Source: Candidatus Scalindua sp. (GTDB lineage Bacteria; Planctomycetota; Brocadiia; Brocadiales; Scalinduaceae). From it: a stretch of 64,000 nucleotides of DNA. Positions 10,456 to 19,822 of the stretch are shown here, piece after piece; within the stretch, counting starts at the first letter, position 1; each line of letters begins with the position of its first letter. The DNA is taken from positions 61,448-125,447 of the forward strand of contig JABHIW010000048.1 in assembly GCA_018670825.1 (NCBI GenBank). Direction: 5' to 3'. The notes beneath the pieces were generated by a model. The model had not been told where the DNA came from and did no database searches. It saw nothing but the letters and a program-made list of their open reading frames with translations. Position numbers and translations under genes: made by a program.

Positions 10456-11847
10456 ATGAATTTATCTAAACGTAAAGTAATAATATTTGGCCTGGATGCA
10501 GCCCCACCGGAACTGGTTTTTGATAAGTGGCTTGATTATCTGCCTAATATAAAACGTCTTGTCTCAAACGGTATCTCCGGCAAACTGGAAAGTACGATAC
10601 CCGCTATCACATGCCCGGCATGGGCATCAATGGTTACCAGCGCGAACCCGGGTAAACTGGGAATCTACGGTTTCAGGAATAGGGCTAATTATGATTACGA
10701 AGGTCTGCATTTTGCAGATTCTAACACAGTCAAGGAAGAAACCATCTGGAATATACTTGCACGGCATGGTAAAAGACCAATCATCATCGGCGTACCACTG
10801 ACATATCCTCTCAAAACTATTCACAATGGTTTAATGATCAGCTGCTTCCTTACACCGGACAAAAACCATCAGTATACCTGGCCTGACGAGTTGAAGCATG
10901 AGGTGGAAAGGGTTTCAGACGGCTATATACTGGACGTAAAAGATTTCAGGGGTGTAGAGAAAGAGCAGGTTCTACACACAATCTATGAAATGACAAGAAA
11001 GAGGTTTAAACTTACCCGGCATTTTATACAAAATAAAGATTGGGATTTTCTCATGATGGTGGAAATGGGAACAGACAGAATACAACACGCCTTCTGGAGA
11101 TTCTTTGATGACAGACATCCTGCATACTTACCAGGTAATAAATATGAGAATGTTATTTTTGACTACTACAAATATATAGATGATGAAATTGGTCGAACCA
11201 TTGCGTTATTAGACGAGGACGCCCTTATCTTGATAGTCTCAGACCACGGAGCCATGATGATGGAAGGTGGTATCTGCATAAACGAGTGGCTGATAAATAA
11301 TGGATATCTCAAGCTGATACATTATCCTGATGAAGTTACGCAAATCAGCAAACACCTGATTGATTGGGACAAAACCACGGTGTGGGGTGAGGGAGGTTAC
11401 TATGGAAGATTATTCTTTAATGTAAAAGATCGTGAACCGAGAGGGATAGTGCCAAAACAGAATTATGAATTTTTCAGAAATGAGTTAATAACGGCCCTTG
11501 AAGATCAGAGAGATGAGACAGGCCGGAAAATTAATACCAGGGTCTTTAAGCCGGAGGACATTTACACAGAATGCAGAAACATACCACCAGATTTGATTGT
11601 ATATTATGGTGACCTGGCCTGGAGATCTATTGGCAGCGTAGGACACAATACTTTATGGACAAACGAGAATGATACCGGCGCTGATGATGCAAATCACTCT
11701 CAACACGGAATATTTGTGATGAGTGGTAATAACGGATATCATTCTGAAAAGAGAGATGATCTGCAGATAATGGATGTGACACCTACTGTCCTTAACCAAA
11801 TGGGAATTGATATCCCATGGTATATGGAAGGAAAAGTTATCCAATAA
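10456..11847 (+). CDS. Alkaline phosphatase superfamily phosphodiesterase / nucleotide pyrophosphatase-like protein
   Basis: This 463-residue protein belongs to the type I phosphodiesterase branch of the alkaline phosphatase superfamily, two-metal hydrolases of phosphate esters or diesters. The metal-binding Asp is in FGLDAAPPELV (residue about 14). The likely nucleophile is the Thr of AITCPAWASMVTSANPG (about residue 52). Further metal ligands are in VSDHGAMMM (about residue 256), and SVGHNTLW and NHSQHGIFVMSG lie near the C-terminus. There is no signal peptide. It sits 3 bp upstream of cobS, so the two are probably co-transcribed. CobC-type dephosphorylation of a cobalamin intermediate is a speculative role; the substrate cannot be deduced. 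Confidence 0.85.
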   Translation: MNLSKRKVIIFGLDAAPPELVFDKWLDYLPNIKRLVSNGISGKLESTIPAITCPAWASMVTSANPGKLGIYGFRNRANYDYEGLHFADSNTVKEETIWNILARHGKRPIIIGVPLTYPLKTIHNGLMISCFLTPDKNHQYTWPDELKHEVERVSDGYILDVKDFRGVEKEQVLHTIYEMTRKRFKLTRHFIQNKDWDFLMMVEMGTDRIQHAFWRFFDDRHPAYLPGNKYENVIFDYYKYIDDEIGRTIALLDEDALILIVSDHGAMMMEGGICINEWLINNGYLKLIHYPDEVTQISKHLIDWDKTTVWGEGGYYGRLFFNVKDREPRGIVPKQNYEFFRNELITALEDQRDETGRKINTRVFKPEDIYTECRNIPPDLIVYYGDLAWRSIGSVGHNTLWTNENDTGADDANHSQHGIFVMSGNNGYHSEKRDDLQIMDVTPTVLNQMGIDIPWYMEGKVIQ

Positions 11848-11850
11848 ACT

Positions 11851-12660
11851 ATGAAAGATTTTTTCTGGGCACTGAAGTTTTTAACAACGATTCCTGCCGG
11901 TAAAAGATGGTGTGAAAGACAACCAACGGTGGGGAAGGTAGTATTCTGGTTTCCCATAATTGGCTTGCTAATAGGGTTTATGTTGACATTTATATATATC
12001 CCTGCAACTCGATTCTTTCCACATCTGGTTGCCGATGCAATAATTTTGATCATTTACATTGTTGTAACGGGCGGTTTTCACCTTGATGGGTTTGCTGATA
12101 CCTGCGATGGTATTTTTGGGGGAAGCACCAGGGAAAGACGGCTAGGCATAATGCGGGACAGTCAGATAGGAAGTTATGGCGCATTGTGCCTTATCTGTAC
12201 TGTTGGCCTGAAATATATATGCCTAGTTTCCATTGATCCTAAATCTATTGCCGGGTTATCTTTTATCTCTGACTACAAAACAATAAATGATTTGAATCCT
12301 GTATATCTCTATGCTTGCGAGAAAGGTAAAGTTCTTCTCTTTATGTGCGCTATTGGCCGTTGGTCTCAAATACTGGGTGCCGCGCTGTCAAACTATGCAC
12401 GAGACGAAGGAGGTACGGGGAAAATAATTATTGAAAACGTCAAAATAAGACATGCTCTCTTTTCTTCGTTCGTACCGGGAATACTTATATTTTTGTTTTG
12501 TGGAATTAAGGGAATTTTTATATTCTTTATCGTATTCATTATTGTTATTTTTTTCGTTTCATACATTAAAAAGAAAATTGGCGGAATGACAGGAGACACC
12601 CTGGGTGCTTTAAATGAACTAAGTGAATTGACGGTATTACTTTCTTTTTTAGTTATTTAA
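11851..12660 (+). CDS. cobS: Adenosylcobinamide-GDP ribazoletransferase (cobalamin synthase) CobS
   Basis: CobS joins adenosylcobinamide-GDP and alpha-ribazole(-phosphate) at the membrane in the last steps of cobalamin assembly. The 269-residue protein shows the family motifs FLTTIPAG (start), GGFHLDGFADTCDGIFGG (about residue 75, acidic metal-binding) and GGMTGDTLGALNEL near the C-terminus. Several hydrophobic helices fit an integral membrane enzyme. It follows the phosphodiesterase gene by 3 bp and precedes cobU, so this is a small nucleotide-loop assembly cluster. It is slightly longer than the usual roughly 250 residues, with an extra segment around residues 125-150. No cobalamin riboswitch is seen upstream. 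Confidence 0.95.
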   Translation: MKDFFWALKFLTTIPAGKRWCERQPTVGKVVFWFPIIGLLIGFMLTFIYIPATRFFPHLVADAIILIIYIVVTGGFHLDGFADTCDGIFGGSTRERRLGIMRDSQIGSYGALCLICTVGLKYICLVSIDPKSIAGLSFISDYKTINDLNPVYLYACEKGKVLLFMCAIGRWSQILGAALSNYARDEGGTGKIIIENVKIRHALFSSFVPGILIFLFCGIKGIFIFFIVFIIVIFFVSYIKKKIGGMTGDTLGALNELSELTVLLSFLVI

Positions 12661-12750
12661 GAATTGCCACAAAGTCACTAAAACGCCAAGATTCTTCTTT
12701 GTTGTTTTTTTCTTTGCAATCTCAGAGTTTTCTGCGATTAACTCAACTTT

Positions 12751-13293
12751 ATGTCAGAACTAACACTCATAATCGGTGGTACAAGAAGCGGTAAGTCCGC
12801 GTTTGCAACAAAGCTTGCAAAAAACCACAAGCATGTTTGTTATATTGCAACTGCAGATTCCGGACAATCTTCACAGGCTAATGACGCTGAGATGCTTGAG
12901 CGAATACAAAAACACCGGAAGAGTAGGCCAGCAGAGTGGAAAACGATTGAAGCACCCTTAGCGCTCGATAAGGCTATTTCAAATATTAATGGAACTGTCG
13001 ATGTTATATTAATTGATTGTATTACCATTTATGTCACAAATATGCTTCTTGGCAGCCATAAAGAAGAAGGAGATGAGCACATAATCGATGCAATAAACAA
13101 ATTGTGTAGTGTTTGTAAGAATACACCTTTTCATGTTATAATCGTAACCAATGAAGTTGGTTACGGAGTTGTACCTGATAATGCGATTTCGAGGAGGTTT
13201 CGCGATATTGCAGGTTACGCTAACCAGATTATTGCTAGAGAAGCAGACAATGTATATCTTGTTACTGCAGGAATTGAAAACAAGATTAAATAA
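12751..13293 (+). CDS. cobU: Adenosylcobinamide kinase / adenosylcobinamide-phosphate guanylyltransferase CobU
   Basis: CobU phosphorylates adenosylcobinamide and transfers GMP to it, making the substrate of CobS. The 180-residue length is standard. The P-loop is GGTRSGKS (residues 8-15). Other family motifs are [28 protein letters not shown] (guanylylation-region His and substrate-binding segment), [13 protein letters not shown] and [13 protein letters not shown]. It lies 90 bp after cobS, the spacer being occupied by a decayed repeat, and 23 bp before a transaldolase gene. Confidence 0.95.
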   Translation: MSELTLIIGGTRSGKSAFATKLAKNHKHVCYIATADSGQSSQANDAEMLERIQKHRKSRPAEWKTIEAPLALDKAISNINGTVDVILIDCITIYVTNMLLGSHKEEGDEHIIDAINKLCSVCKNTPFHVIIVTNEVGYGVVPDNAISRRFRDIAGYANQIIAREADNVYLVTAGIENKIK

Positions 13294-13316
13294 TTATTTT
13301 TTTGGAAGGAGATAGA

Positions 13317-13961
13317 ATGAAATTTTTTATTGATACAGCCGATGTAAATGAGATAAAAGAAGCAGAGAGTCTCGGTATCCTGGATGGTGTGACAACCAAC
13401 CCTACACTGATATCAAGAACCGGACGACCTTTTAAGGAAACTATTGAAGAGATATGTACAATCGTAAAAGGTCCGGTAAGTGCCGAAGTAGTCAGTACTG
13501 ATACTGAAGGTATAATTAAAGAAGGAAGGGATTTGGCAAAAATAGCGGATAACATTGTCGTAAAAGTTCCCCTCATTAAGGATGGACTAAAGGCAGTGAA
13601 GGTTCTTACTTCAGAAGGAATAAAGGTGAACGTAACCCTCTGCTTTTCATCAAATCAGGCCCTGCTTGCTGCAAAGGTAGGCGCCACTTATATCAGCCCG
13701 TTTGTTGGCAGGCTTGATGATAAAGGGCACACGGGGATGGAAGTAATTGATGAGATTAGAACTATCTATGATAATTATGGTTTTGAGACAGAGATAATCG
13801 TTGCCAGTATTCGAAATCCATTACATGTAAGAGACGCTGCTCTTATGGGTGCTGATATAGCGACAATACCATTTGCAGTATTCAACAATATTGTAAAACA
13901 CCCATTGACTGATGAAGGGCTGAAGAATTTTCTCGCGGACTGGGAAAAGGTGCCCAAATAA
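13317..13961 (+). CDS. Transaldolase / fructose-6-phosphate aldolase family protein (TalC-like)
   Basis: This 214-residue protein is a short-form transaldolase, a class I aldolase TIM barrel that exchanges dihydroxyacetone units between sugar phosphates. It begins [20 protein letters not shown], as do TalC/FSA-type proteins. The Schiff-base Lys lies in [12 protein letters not shown] (about residue 84). [28 protein letters not shown] and [13 protein letters not shown] are further signatures. I prefer ATG 13317 to the in-frame TTG at 13302, because GGAAGGAG (13304-13311) is a good ribosome binding site for it. It is probably transcribed with cobU. Confidence 0.93.
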   Translation: MKFFIDTADVNEIKEAESLGILDGVTTNPTLISRTGRPFKETIEEICTIVKGPVSAEVVSTDTEGIIKEGRDLAKIADNIVVKVPLIKDGLKAVKVLTSEGIKVNVTLCFSSNQALLAAKVGATYISPFVGRLDDKGHTGMEVIDEIRTIYDNYGFETEIIVASIRNPLHVRDAALMGADIATIPFAVFNNIVKHPLTDEGLKNFLADWEKVPK

Positions 13962-14012
13962 GCGGGAAGAAATTGTATCTCTTTGGCCAGCGTTGATAAA
14001 GAGTAACTACAG

Positions 14013-14052
14013 GCTAATATGTACTTTGTTTTATGGCAAAGTGCATATTAGC
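14013..14052. terminator. Bidirectional hairpin terminator between the transaldolase and tusA-like genes
   Basis: A 16-bp stem, GCTAATATGTACTTTG (14013-14028) with CAAAGTGCATATTAGC (14037-14052), has one G-U-type mismatch and an 8-nt TTTTATGG loop. It sits between two converging genes and directly touches the stop codon of the minus-strand gene, so it could end transcription from both sides. There is no long T tract after the stem on either strand. Confidence 0.65.
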
Positions 14053-14053
14053 A

Positions 14054-14293
14054 CTAGCCATCAGGCTTGAGTTTGCGGACAAAGGTATGGATCTCTCCAT
14101 CGTCTTCATCTATTTGCAGCAATTCATTTCCCGTCTTTTCACACCACGCCTTAATGTCACTCTTTATTCCATCATCGGTTGAAATAATTTCCAGGATTTG
14201 TCCGGTCTCCAATTCTTTTATTTTTTGAGACGCCTTAAATACAGGCATCGGACAGAGTAAACCGTAGCAATCCAGCGTAAAGTCAGGTTTCAT
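14054..14293 (-). CDS. TusA/SirA family sulfur-carrier protein
   Basis: This 79-residue protein is a TusA-fold protein. The conserved CPMP motif that carries persulfide sulfur is present in LDCYGLLCPMPVFKASQKIK (Cys about residue 14). TusA proteins relay sulfur to tRNA thiolation, molybdenum cofactor or dissimilatory sulfur pathways. This one stands alone, converging on the transaldolase gene, so its partner is not shown by context. A minus-strand AAAGGAAAGGA about 8 bases upstream of ATG 14293 is a good ribosome binding site. Confidence 0.9.
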   Translation of the reverse strand: MKPDFTLDCYGLLCPMPVFKASQKIKELETGQILEIISTDDGIKSDIKAWCEKTGNELLQIDEDDGEIHTFVRKLKPDG

Positions 14294-14575
14294 AAGCTAA
14301 AAATCCTTTCCTTTTGAAAGAAATCAAATATCTGGTAAGTCGCAATTTATAATCGTTTGCTAACATTTTGTAGAAAAAATTTTAAGATTACCGTCTGATA
14401 TTTTTAACGATTCTTGTATAAAAAAGAGACGAAATAATTTCCTAAGTGTAACCTGACCAAAACAAACAGTAAGTATTATATATTTTTTTGTAGAAAATGT
14501 AAAACAAGTTGTGTAAGTTTTACGGAAGTCTGTTTAAAATCTGAACAACAAGAATACCCTGTTTGTGGAGACATT

Positions 14576-15190
14576 ATGAACATACTAGCCATAGGTGCCC
14601 ACCCGGATGATATTGAATTTGGATGTGGTGGTACATTACTAAAATATAGTGAGAAGGGACATAAAGTATATATACTGGTAATGTCAAAGGGTGGTAAAGG
14701 AGGAGATCTTGAAGTCAGACAAAAAGAGCAGGAAAACTCCGCACGAATATTAGGAGTAGAAAAGTTGTACTTTGGTGATTATAAAGACACAGAAATCGTA
14801 CAGAGCCAGAAACTTATTGCAGAAATAGAAGGTTTTCTAAAAGAGATAAAACCCGGTTTTATTTTTGTTAATTATTTTGATGACACGCATCAAGATCACA
14901 GAAACCTGGCCGTTTCGACAATATCAGCAACAAGGTATATTCAGAATGTACTTTTTTACGAAGGACCAACTACACAAAATTTCACGCCCAATGTATTTGT
15001 CGATATTACAGGCACCCTTGATACAAAGTATAATTGCCTGAATGCGCACGTCTCCCAGGTTTCAAGAACTAACATTGAAGGTCTATCGATCATTGAAGCG
15101 GCTAAATCAGCAGCACATTTCAGAGGTATTCAGGGCAGGGTAAATTACGCGGAAGCATTTAATTCTTTACGCTTATTCATAAATACTTAA
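14576..15190 (+). CDS. PIG-L family N-acetylglucosaminyl deacetylase (LmbE-like)
   Basis: PIG-L/LmbE proteins are zinc-dependent deacetylases of N-acetylglucosaminyl conjugates. The 204-residue protein has the zinc motif AHPDDIEFGCGG (residues 8-19) and the downstream DDTHQDHRNL motif (about residue 103), which supplies further ligands. Its stop TAA shares a base with the ATG of the following DegT gene (TAATG at 15188-15192), so the two are translationally coupled. Together with the GT4 gene this suggests a nucleotide-sugar or lipid-linked glycan pathway. The exact sugar substrate is unknown. Confidence 0.92.
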   Translation: MNILAIGAHPDDIEFGCGGTLLKYSEKGHKVYILVMSKGGKGGDLEVRQKEQENSARILGVEKLYFGDYKDTEIVQSQKLIAEIEGFLKEIKPGFIFVNYFDDTHQDHRNLAVSTISATRYIQNVLFYEGPTTQNFTPNVFVDITGTLDTKYNCLNAHVSQVSRTNIEGLSIIEAAKSAAHFRGIQGRVNYAEAFNSLRLFINT

Positions 15191-16254
15191 TGGTACAAAA
15201 TTTTACGATCCCTCATTCGAGACCCACATTAGATGAAAGTGATCTATTTTCGGTATCTGAAGTAATTCGTTCAGGACTAATCGTCCAGGGTGAAGTGGTA
15301 GAGAAATTTGAGAAAAAGGCGGCAAAGTTTATCGGTGTTAAGGGTGCAGTGGCAACGAATACGGGAACATCCGCGCTACATCTCTCTCTTCTTGCCATTG
15401 GAATAAAAAAAGGTGATTCCGTCGCTATACCAAGTTTTGTATGCACGGCCTTGCTAAACGTGGTAAAGTACGTTGGTGCACATCCAATCCTGGTAGACAT
15501 TGATCCTGAAACGTACAATATAGATATTCACGATCTGAAAAAAAGAATAAAGAAATCTACAAAGGCAATAATTTTACCACATCTGTTTGGTTTGCCTGCA
15601 GATATCGATGAGATCATTTCACTTGGAATCCCCGTTATTGAAGACTGCGCACAAGCGATCGGAGCAGTTTATAAAGGGAAAAAAGCGGGAAGCGTTGGTA
15701 GGATCTCCTGTTTCTCGTTCTACGCAACGAAAGTCCTTTCTACAGGGGAAGGTGGAATGGTAATGTCTAATTCTAAAAATTTGCTAAAAAAAATCAGAGA
15801 TTTCAGAGATTATGATAATAAGAAAAACTACACCGTTCGTTACAATTATAAGATGATGGATATTCAGGCCGCAATGGGTATAACACAACTTAAAAAGTTG
15901 AATTCTTTCGTATTGAAAAGAGTGAATATTGCAAAAAGATATTCGTCAGAGTTACAGGAATTTTGCAATGTCCCTTCTCTCCGTTATAAAGGCAGAGAAC
16001 ATATTTTTTTTCGTTTCCCTATTCAAATACAAGGAAGCATTCCAAAGGCGCTGAGTTTCTTTTCCGAAAGAGGAGTAACCTGCGCACGGCCCATCTTTAA
16101 GCCAATACATAAATACCTTCAAATTAATGGATTCCCAAATACTGATACAGTCTGGAACAATACTATTTCTATACCAATATATCCATCCTTAACCGATAAA
16201 GAATTCTGTAAAGTCCTGGATGTTCTTAAACTATATCTGAAAAGGAATACATAA
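15190..16254 (+). CDS. DegT/DnrJ/EryC1/StrS family PLP-dependent sugar aminotransferase
   Basis: This 354-residue enzyme is expected to transaminate a nucleotide-linked keto-sugar to an amino sugar. It begins with the family signature IPHSRPTLDESDLFSVSEVI. NTGTSALHLSLLAIGI binds the PLP phosphate, EDCAQAIGAVYKGKKAG carries the ring-stacking region, and the Schiff-base Lys is in FSFYATKVLSTGEGGM (about residue 184). Its start overlaps the PIG-L stop by one base, and the GT4 gene follows one base after its stop, so the three genes form a tight operon for surface polysaccharide or glycoconjugate synthesis. Confidence 0.93.
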   Translation: MVQNFTIPHSRPTLDESDLFSVSEVIRSGLIVQGEVVEKFEKKAAKFIGVKGAVATNTGTSALHLSLLAIGIKKGDSVAIPSFVCTALLNVVKYVGAHPILVDIDPETYNIDIHDLKKRIKKSTKAIILPHLFGLPADIDEIISLGIPVIEDCAQAIGAVYKGKKAGSVGRISCFSFYATKVLSTGEGGMVMSNSKNLLKKIRDFRDYDNKKNYTVRYNYKMMDIQAAMGITQLKKLNSFVLKRVNIAKRYSSELQEFCNVPSLRYKGREHIFFRFPIQIQGSIPKALSFFSERGVTCARPIFKPIHKYLQINGFPNTDTVWNNTISIPIYPSLTDKEFCKVLDVLKLYLKRNT

Positions 16255-16255
16255 A

Positions 16256-17437
16256 TTGAAAAGTACATTTGTTAATTCCAGAATCAGAGACTATATCCCA
16301 TGTAAACATAATATTGTAATATTCTTCATATTTATCTTTTTTATCTGCCCGGCTGTAAGGCATTGGTTTTTCCATCAAAAGGTTGAATGGTTATATGCAT
16401 TAATCATATCATCTCTGATTAGCTATTTATGTATTCCTGTGGTTAAAAGGATTGCTCTAGGACTAAACATTACTGACAACCCTGATAATAAAAGAAAAAT
16501 ACACAAAACCCCTACTGCCCTTCTTGGTGGAGTTGCCGTATATCTCGCATTTGCAAGTACAATTATCTATACCAACGCTTATTCTTTAGAATTAAAAGGT
16601 GTTGCTATTGGGGCCACCATCGTATTTGTTGTAGGGCTTATTGATGATATTGTATGCCTTCGCGCGAGATTAAAGCTGCTTGTTCAGATCATAGCAGTAT
16701 CTATTATGATTTATTATGGTGTGGTAGCAGATTTTCTACCAAATGTCTGGTGGGGTTATACATTGGAGATTGCTATAACGTTCATATGGATGCTTGGTAT
16801 AACTAATTCACTAAACTTCTTCGACGGAATGGATGGCCTTGCTGCTGGCCTCACGATAATATGTTCTGTATTCTTGAGTATTCTTGCGATACAAACACAT
16901 CAATATTATTTGATGATTCTCTCAATTACATTAGCTGGAAGTTGTTTAGGGTTTTTACCATTTAATTTAAGATACAAAAAGCCCGCTTTAATTTTTCTTG
17001 GTGATGCAGGAAGTACTTTTGTGGGATTCTTGTTAGCGAGTATGATCATCGTAGGAGACTGGGGTTCCAAGTCTCCCATAAAGGCCTACGCAATGCCCGT
17101 ACTCATAATGGGTATATTTATCTTTGATATGACTTATACAACTATTTCCAGAATTGCCTCACATAAAGTTGCAAATTTCAGAGAATGGTTGGAATTCACC
17201 GGTAAGGACCATCTTCATCATAGACTTACCACTCTTGGATTGAGCCCTAAACAGACCGTTCATTTTATCTATTTTCTTACGGCATCACTGGGTATGAGTG
17301 CACTGGTATTGAGAAACGGGAAGGTTCTTGATGCCTTATTGCTCCTGATTCAAGCAGTATTCATCTACATCATTATTGTTATATTGATGGTGAGAGGAAA
17401 AATAAAAAACAGAAGGAAAGAAGATCCGATAGAATAA
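16256..17437 (+). CDS. GT4 family polyprenyl-phosphate N-acetylhexosamine-1-phosphate transferase (WecA/TagO-like)
   Basis: This integral membrane enzyme would transfer a sugar-1-phosphate from a UDP-sugar to undecaprenyl phosphate, the first step in O-antigen or related glycan synthesis. It has 393 residues with about ten hydrophobic helices. Motifs are GLIDDIVCLRARLKLLVQ (catalytic Asp pair), NSLNFFDGMDGLAAG, FLGDAGSTFVGF and the C-terminal loop KDHLHHRL. The start is TTG 16256, preceded by AAAAGGAA (16240-16247). It is the last gene of the PIG-L/DegT/GT4 operon. It resembles WecA rather than MraY by its HxHH-like loop. Confidence 0.93.
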   Translation: MKSTFVNSRIRDYIPCKHNIVIFFIFIFFICPAVRHWFFHQKVEWLYALIISSLISYLCIPVVKRIALGLNITDNPDNKRKIHKTPTALLGGVAVYLAFASTIIYTNAYSLELKGVAIGATIVFVVGLIDDIVCLRARLKLLVQIIAVSIMIYYGVVADFLPNVWWGYTLEIAITFIWMLGITNSLNFFDGMDGLAAGLTIICSVFLSILAIQTHQYYLMILSITLAGSCLGFLPFNLRYKKPALIFLGDAGSTFVGFLLASMIIVGDWGSKSPIKAYAMPVLIMGIFIFDMTYTTISRIASHKVANFREWLEFTGKDHLHHRLTTLGLSPKQTVHFIYFLTASLGMSALVLRNGKVLDALLLLIQAVFIYIIIVILMVRGKIKNRRKEDPIE

Positions 17438-17658
17438 AGTGAAAAAAACCGGAAGCATTGTATGTAGCACTATTCTTTTGTATTGTAATGCTTTATCATA
17501 ATATCTCTTCTTCAAGGAGTATCAGCATTCAAGATATCCCCCATTTTACATACCTTATAATTCAACCAGATTGTTCATCTTTAAAATGACCATTTATTGA
17601 TCCTGTGATTCAAAGAAAAATACGTTAACTTTCCAAAGTGATTTGCTATAATTTGCCA

Positions 17659-18087
17659 ATGGAAGAATATATTTTTCTCGATGATATAGCAACGGCCGAC
17701 GTAGCAATAGAGTCTCGTGGAGATACTCTGGAGGAATTGTTCTCTGCGTCAGCAATGGCAACTTTTGAAGTAATGGCAGATACCAGTGGCATTCAACTGA
17801 AAATCAAGAAAGTTCTGCATCTGGAGAATTCAGAAATAGATGGTTTGCTGTTTGACTGGCTTGCCGAAATAATATACTTAAAAGATGCAGAATATATGCT
17901 TTTCGGTAAATATGATATAAAGATAACAAAAAACAGTAACTACCAACTTGATGCGGAAATACTTGGTGAAGAAATTAATCAATCTAAACACGATCTCAGA
18001 TGTGATGTAAAGGCGATAACCTTTCACCTGTTCGAAGTGTATGAAAAGGACGGTAAATGGATATCCAGATTTATTCTGGATATATGA
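17659..18087 (+). CDS. Archease
   Basis: Archease activates the RNA ligase RtcB by promoting its guanylylation and multiple turnover. The protein read from ATG 17659 is 142 residues, starting EEYIFLDDIATADVAIESRG, which matches the archease opening (a D-rich loop that binds metal, then DTLEELFSASAMATFEVM). I prefer 17659 to the in-frame GTG 17638, since the shorter protein fits the family; neither start has a clear ribosome binding site. The C-terminus HDLRCDVKAITFHLFEV...WISRFILDI is typical. RtcB lies directly downstream, the usual archease-rtcB pairing. Confidence 0.9.
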   Translation: MEEYIFLDDIATADVAIESRGDTLEELFSASAMATFEVMADTSGIQLKIKKVLHLENSEIDGLLFDWLAEIIYLKDAEYMLFGKYDIKITKNSNYQLDAEILGEEINQSKHDLRCDVKAITFHLFEVYEKDGKWISRFILDI

Positions 18088-18137
18088 AACTACTCTAAGC
18101 GTTGGTCGTTTTTTCCTCTCCCCTTTGGGGAGAGGGT

Positions 18138-18165
18138 AAAGTCCTCGGCATTTTTTGTCCGGGGA
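18138..18165 (+). repeat. 28-nt hairpin element, copy 1
   Basis: AAAGTCCTCGGC then a 7-nt loop then GTCCGGGGA. TCCTCGG pairs with CCGGGGA (one T-G wobble). The same element occurs at 28193-28220 with identical 12-nt left and 9-nt right parts and a different loop. It interrupts a CCCCTTTGGGGAGAGGGT-type dispersed repeat between the archease and rtcB genes. Confidence 0.6.
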
Positions 18166-18194
18166 GGGTGAGGGGACAAATAAAAGGCAATAAC

Positions 18195-19652
18195 ATGGAA
18201 ACCAAAATGAAAGTTAATAAAATCTCAGACTGTTTATGGGAGATCCCCAAAACAGAGAAAGAAGGCATGCTTGTCCCGGCAAGAATATACGCAAGCGACA
18301 CACTTCTTGAGCACATGGATAAAGGTGTTTTTGAGCAAATTACTAATGTAGCCTGCCTGCCCGGTATTCAGAAATACGCGCTCTGTATGCCTGACGGTCA
18401 TTGGGGATACGGGTTTCCTATTGGCGGTGTAGCCGCTTTTGATACTAAAGATGGTATTATCTCTCCCGGTGGAATAGGTTTTGACATAAATTGCGGAATG
18501 AGATTGATGACTACAAATTTAAAAGTAGATGAAGTAAAGCCTCGGCTCCGGGAACTCGTAAACGAGTTATTCCGGGCTGTTCCAGCAGGAGTGGGTGCCA
18601 AGGGCTCCCTGAAGGTTTCAGTATCACAGCTTAAAGAAATCATGGAAAGAGGAGCGGACTGGTGTATAGAGAATGGTTACGGCTGGCCTCATGACCGTGA
18701 AAAGATAGAAGAACGTGGGCATATCCCCGGTGCGGACCCATCAAAGGTGAGTGAAAAGGCCATATCGAGAGGAATAAACCAGTTAGGCACTCTTGGTTCC
18801 GGGAACCATTATCTTGAAATTCAGCTGGTGACAATAGAAAATATCTTTGACGAGAAGGTGGCAAACATATTCGGAATCAGAGAACAAAATCAGATAGTCA
18901 TTATGGTGCATTGCGGGTCGAGAGGTTTTGGCCATCAAGTCGCGACAGACTACCTGCGGGTATTCGATAAAGCAATGAAGAAGTACGGTATGACGGTAAG
19001 AGACAGAGAACTTGCCTGTGCTCCTTTTAAATCTCCGGAAGGTTCAGACTATTATAAGGCAATGCTTTGCGCCGCAAATAGTGCCTTTGCAAACAGGCAG
19101 ATCATTACTCACAGGATCAGAGAAAGCTTCTCAAAAGTTTTTGATACCGATGCTGAAAAACTGGGAATAGAGATAGTGTATGACGTGGCCCACAATATCG
19201 CAAGAGTAGAGAAATATAAAATAAACGGTAAAGAGAAAGAAGTCTTAGTCCACAGAAAAGGTTCAACAAGGTCATTCGGACCCGGCAGCAAGGAGCTTCC
19301 TGAAATCTACAAAGACGTCGGACAACCCGTTATTGTAGGTGGTTCAATGCAAACCGGTTCCTATCTGCTGGCAGGTACTGAAAAGGCAATGGAGGAAACA
19401 TTTGGATCGACAATGCACGGTGCAGGCAGGACGATGTCAAGAAGTGCCGCCAGAAAAAAAGCAAGAGGTGACCAACTCCTGAAGGCTATGGACAAAGATG
19501 GCATTCTTGTTAAGACCGCATCAATGTCAGGCCTGGCAGAAGAAGCCGGCATTGCCTATAAGGACATATCAGAGGTCGTTGAAACTATGGACAAATTGGG
19601 TATAACAAAAAAAGTTGTAAAGCTGAAACCCATCGGAAATATTAAGGGATAA
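18195..19652 (+). CDS. rtcB: RNA-splicing ligase RtcB
   Basis: RtcB is a GTP- and Mn2+-dependent RNA ligase that joins 2',3'-cyclic phosphate or 3'-phosphate ends to 5'-OH ends in RNA repair or tRNA splicing. The 485-residue protein from ATG 18195 has the expected length. Key motifs are DGHWGYGFPIGGVAAFD, PGGIGFDINCGMRL (metal-binding Cys), LGSGNHYLEIQ, MVHCGSRGFGHQ, YDVAHNIARVE, HRKGSTRSFGPGS and STMHGAGRTMSR, the last carrying the His guanylylated by GMP. A longer frame opens at 18102, but its first 31 codons run through a dispersed repeat and are unlikely to be translated. Archease lies just upstream. Confidence 0.95.
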   Translation: METKMKVNKISDCLWEIPKTEKEGMLVPARIYASDTLLEHMDKGVFEQITNVACLPGIQKYALCMPDGHWGYGFPIGGVAAFDTKDGIISPGGIGFDINCGMRLMTTNLKVDEVKPRLRELVNELFRAVPAGVGAKGSLKVSVSQLKEIMERGADWCIENGYGWPHDREKIEERGHIPGADPSKVSEKAISRGINQLGTLGSGNHYLEIQLVTIENIFDEKVANIFGIREQNQIVIMVHCGSRGFGHQVATDYLRVFDKAMKKYGMTVRDRELACAPFKSPEGSDYYKAMLCAANSAFANRQIITHRIRESFSKVFDTDAEKLGIEIVYDVAHNIARVEKYKINGKEKEVLVHRKGSTRSFGPGSKELPEIYKDVGQPVIVGGSMQTGSYLLAGTEKAMEETFGSTMHGAGRTMSRSAARKKARGDQLLKAMDKDGILVKTASMSGLAEEAGIAYKDISEVVETMDKLGITKKVVKLKPIGNIKG

Positions 19653-19822
19653 CGTAAACCTCAGAATTTGTTTTAAAATGGTTAGAGGTCTTCCATAATC
19701 ATCCTTACACCACATGAAGTTGAGAATGCAACAATGCTCCGGTAAATAAAGCAATATATTTCTGGCATTCTATAATCCACTTAAGTATATTAACCCGGAA
19801 ACTATATTAAACCGGAGAAACA

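Noticed and set aside
18102..18194. Extended N-terminus of RtcB
   Set aside because: It runs through a dispersed palindromic repeat; the family starts near METKMKVNK at 18195.
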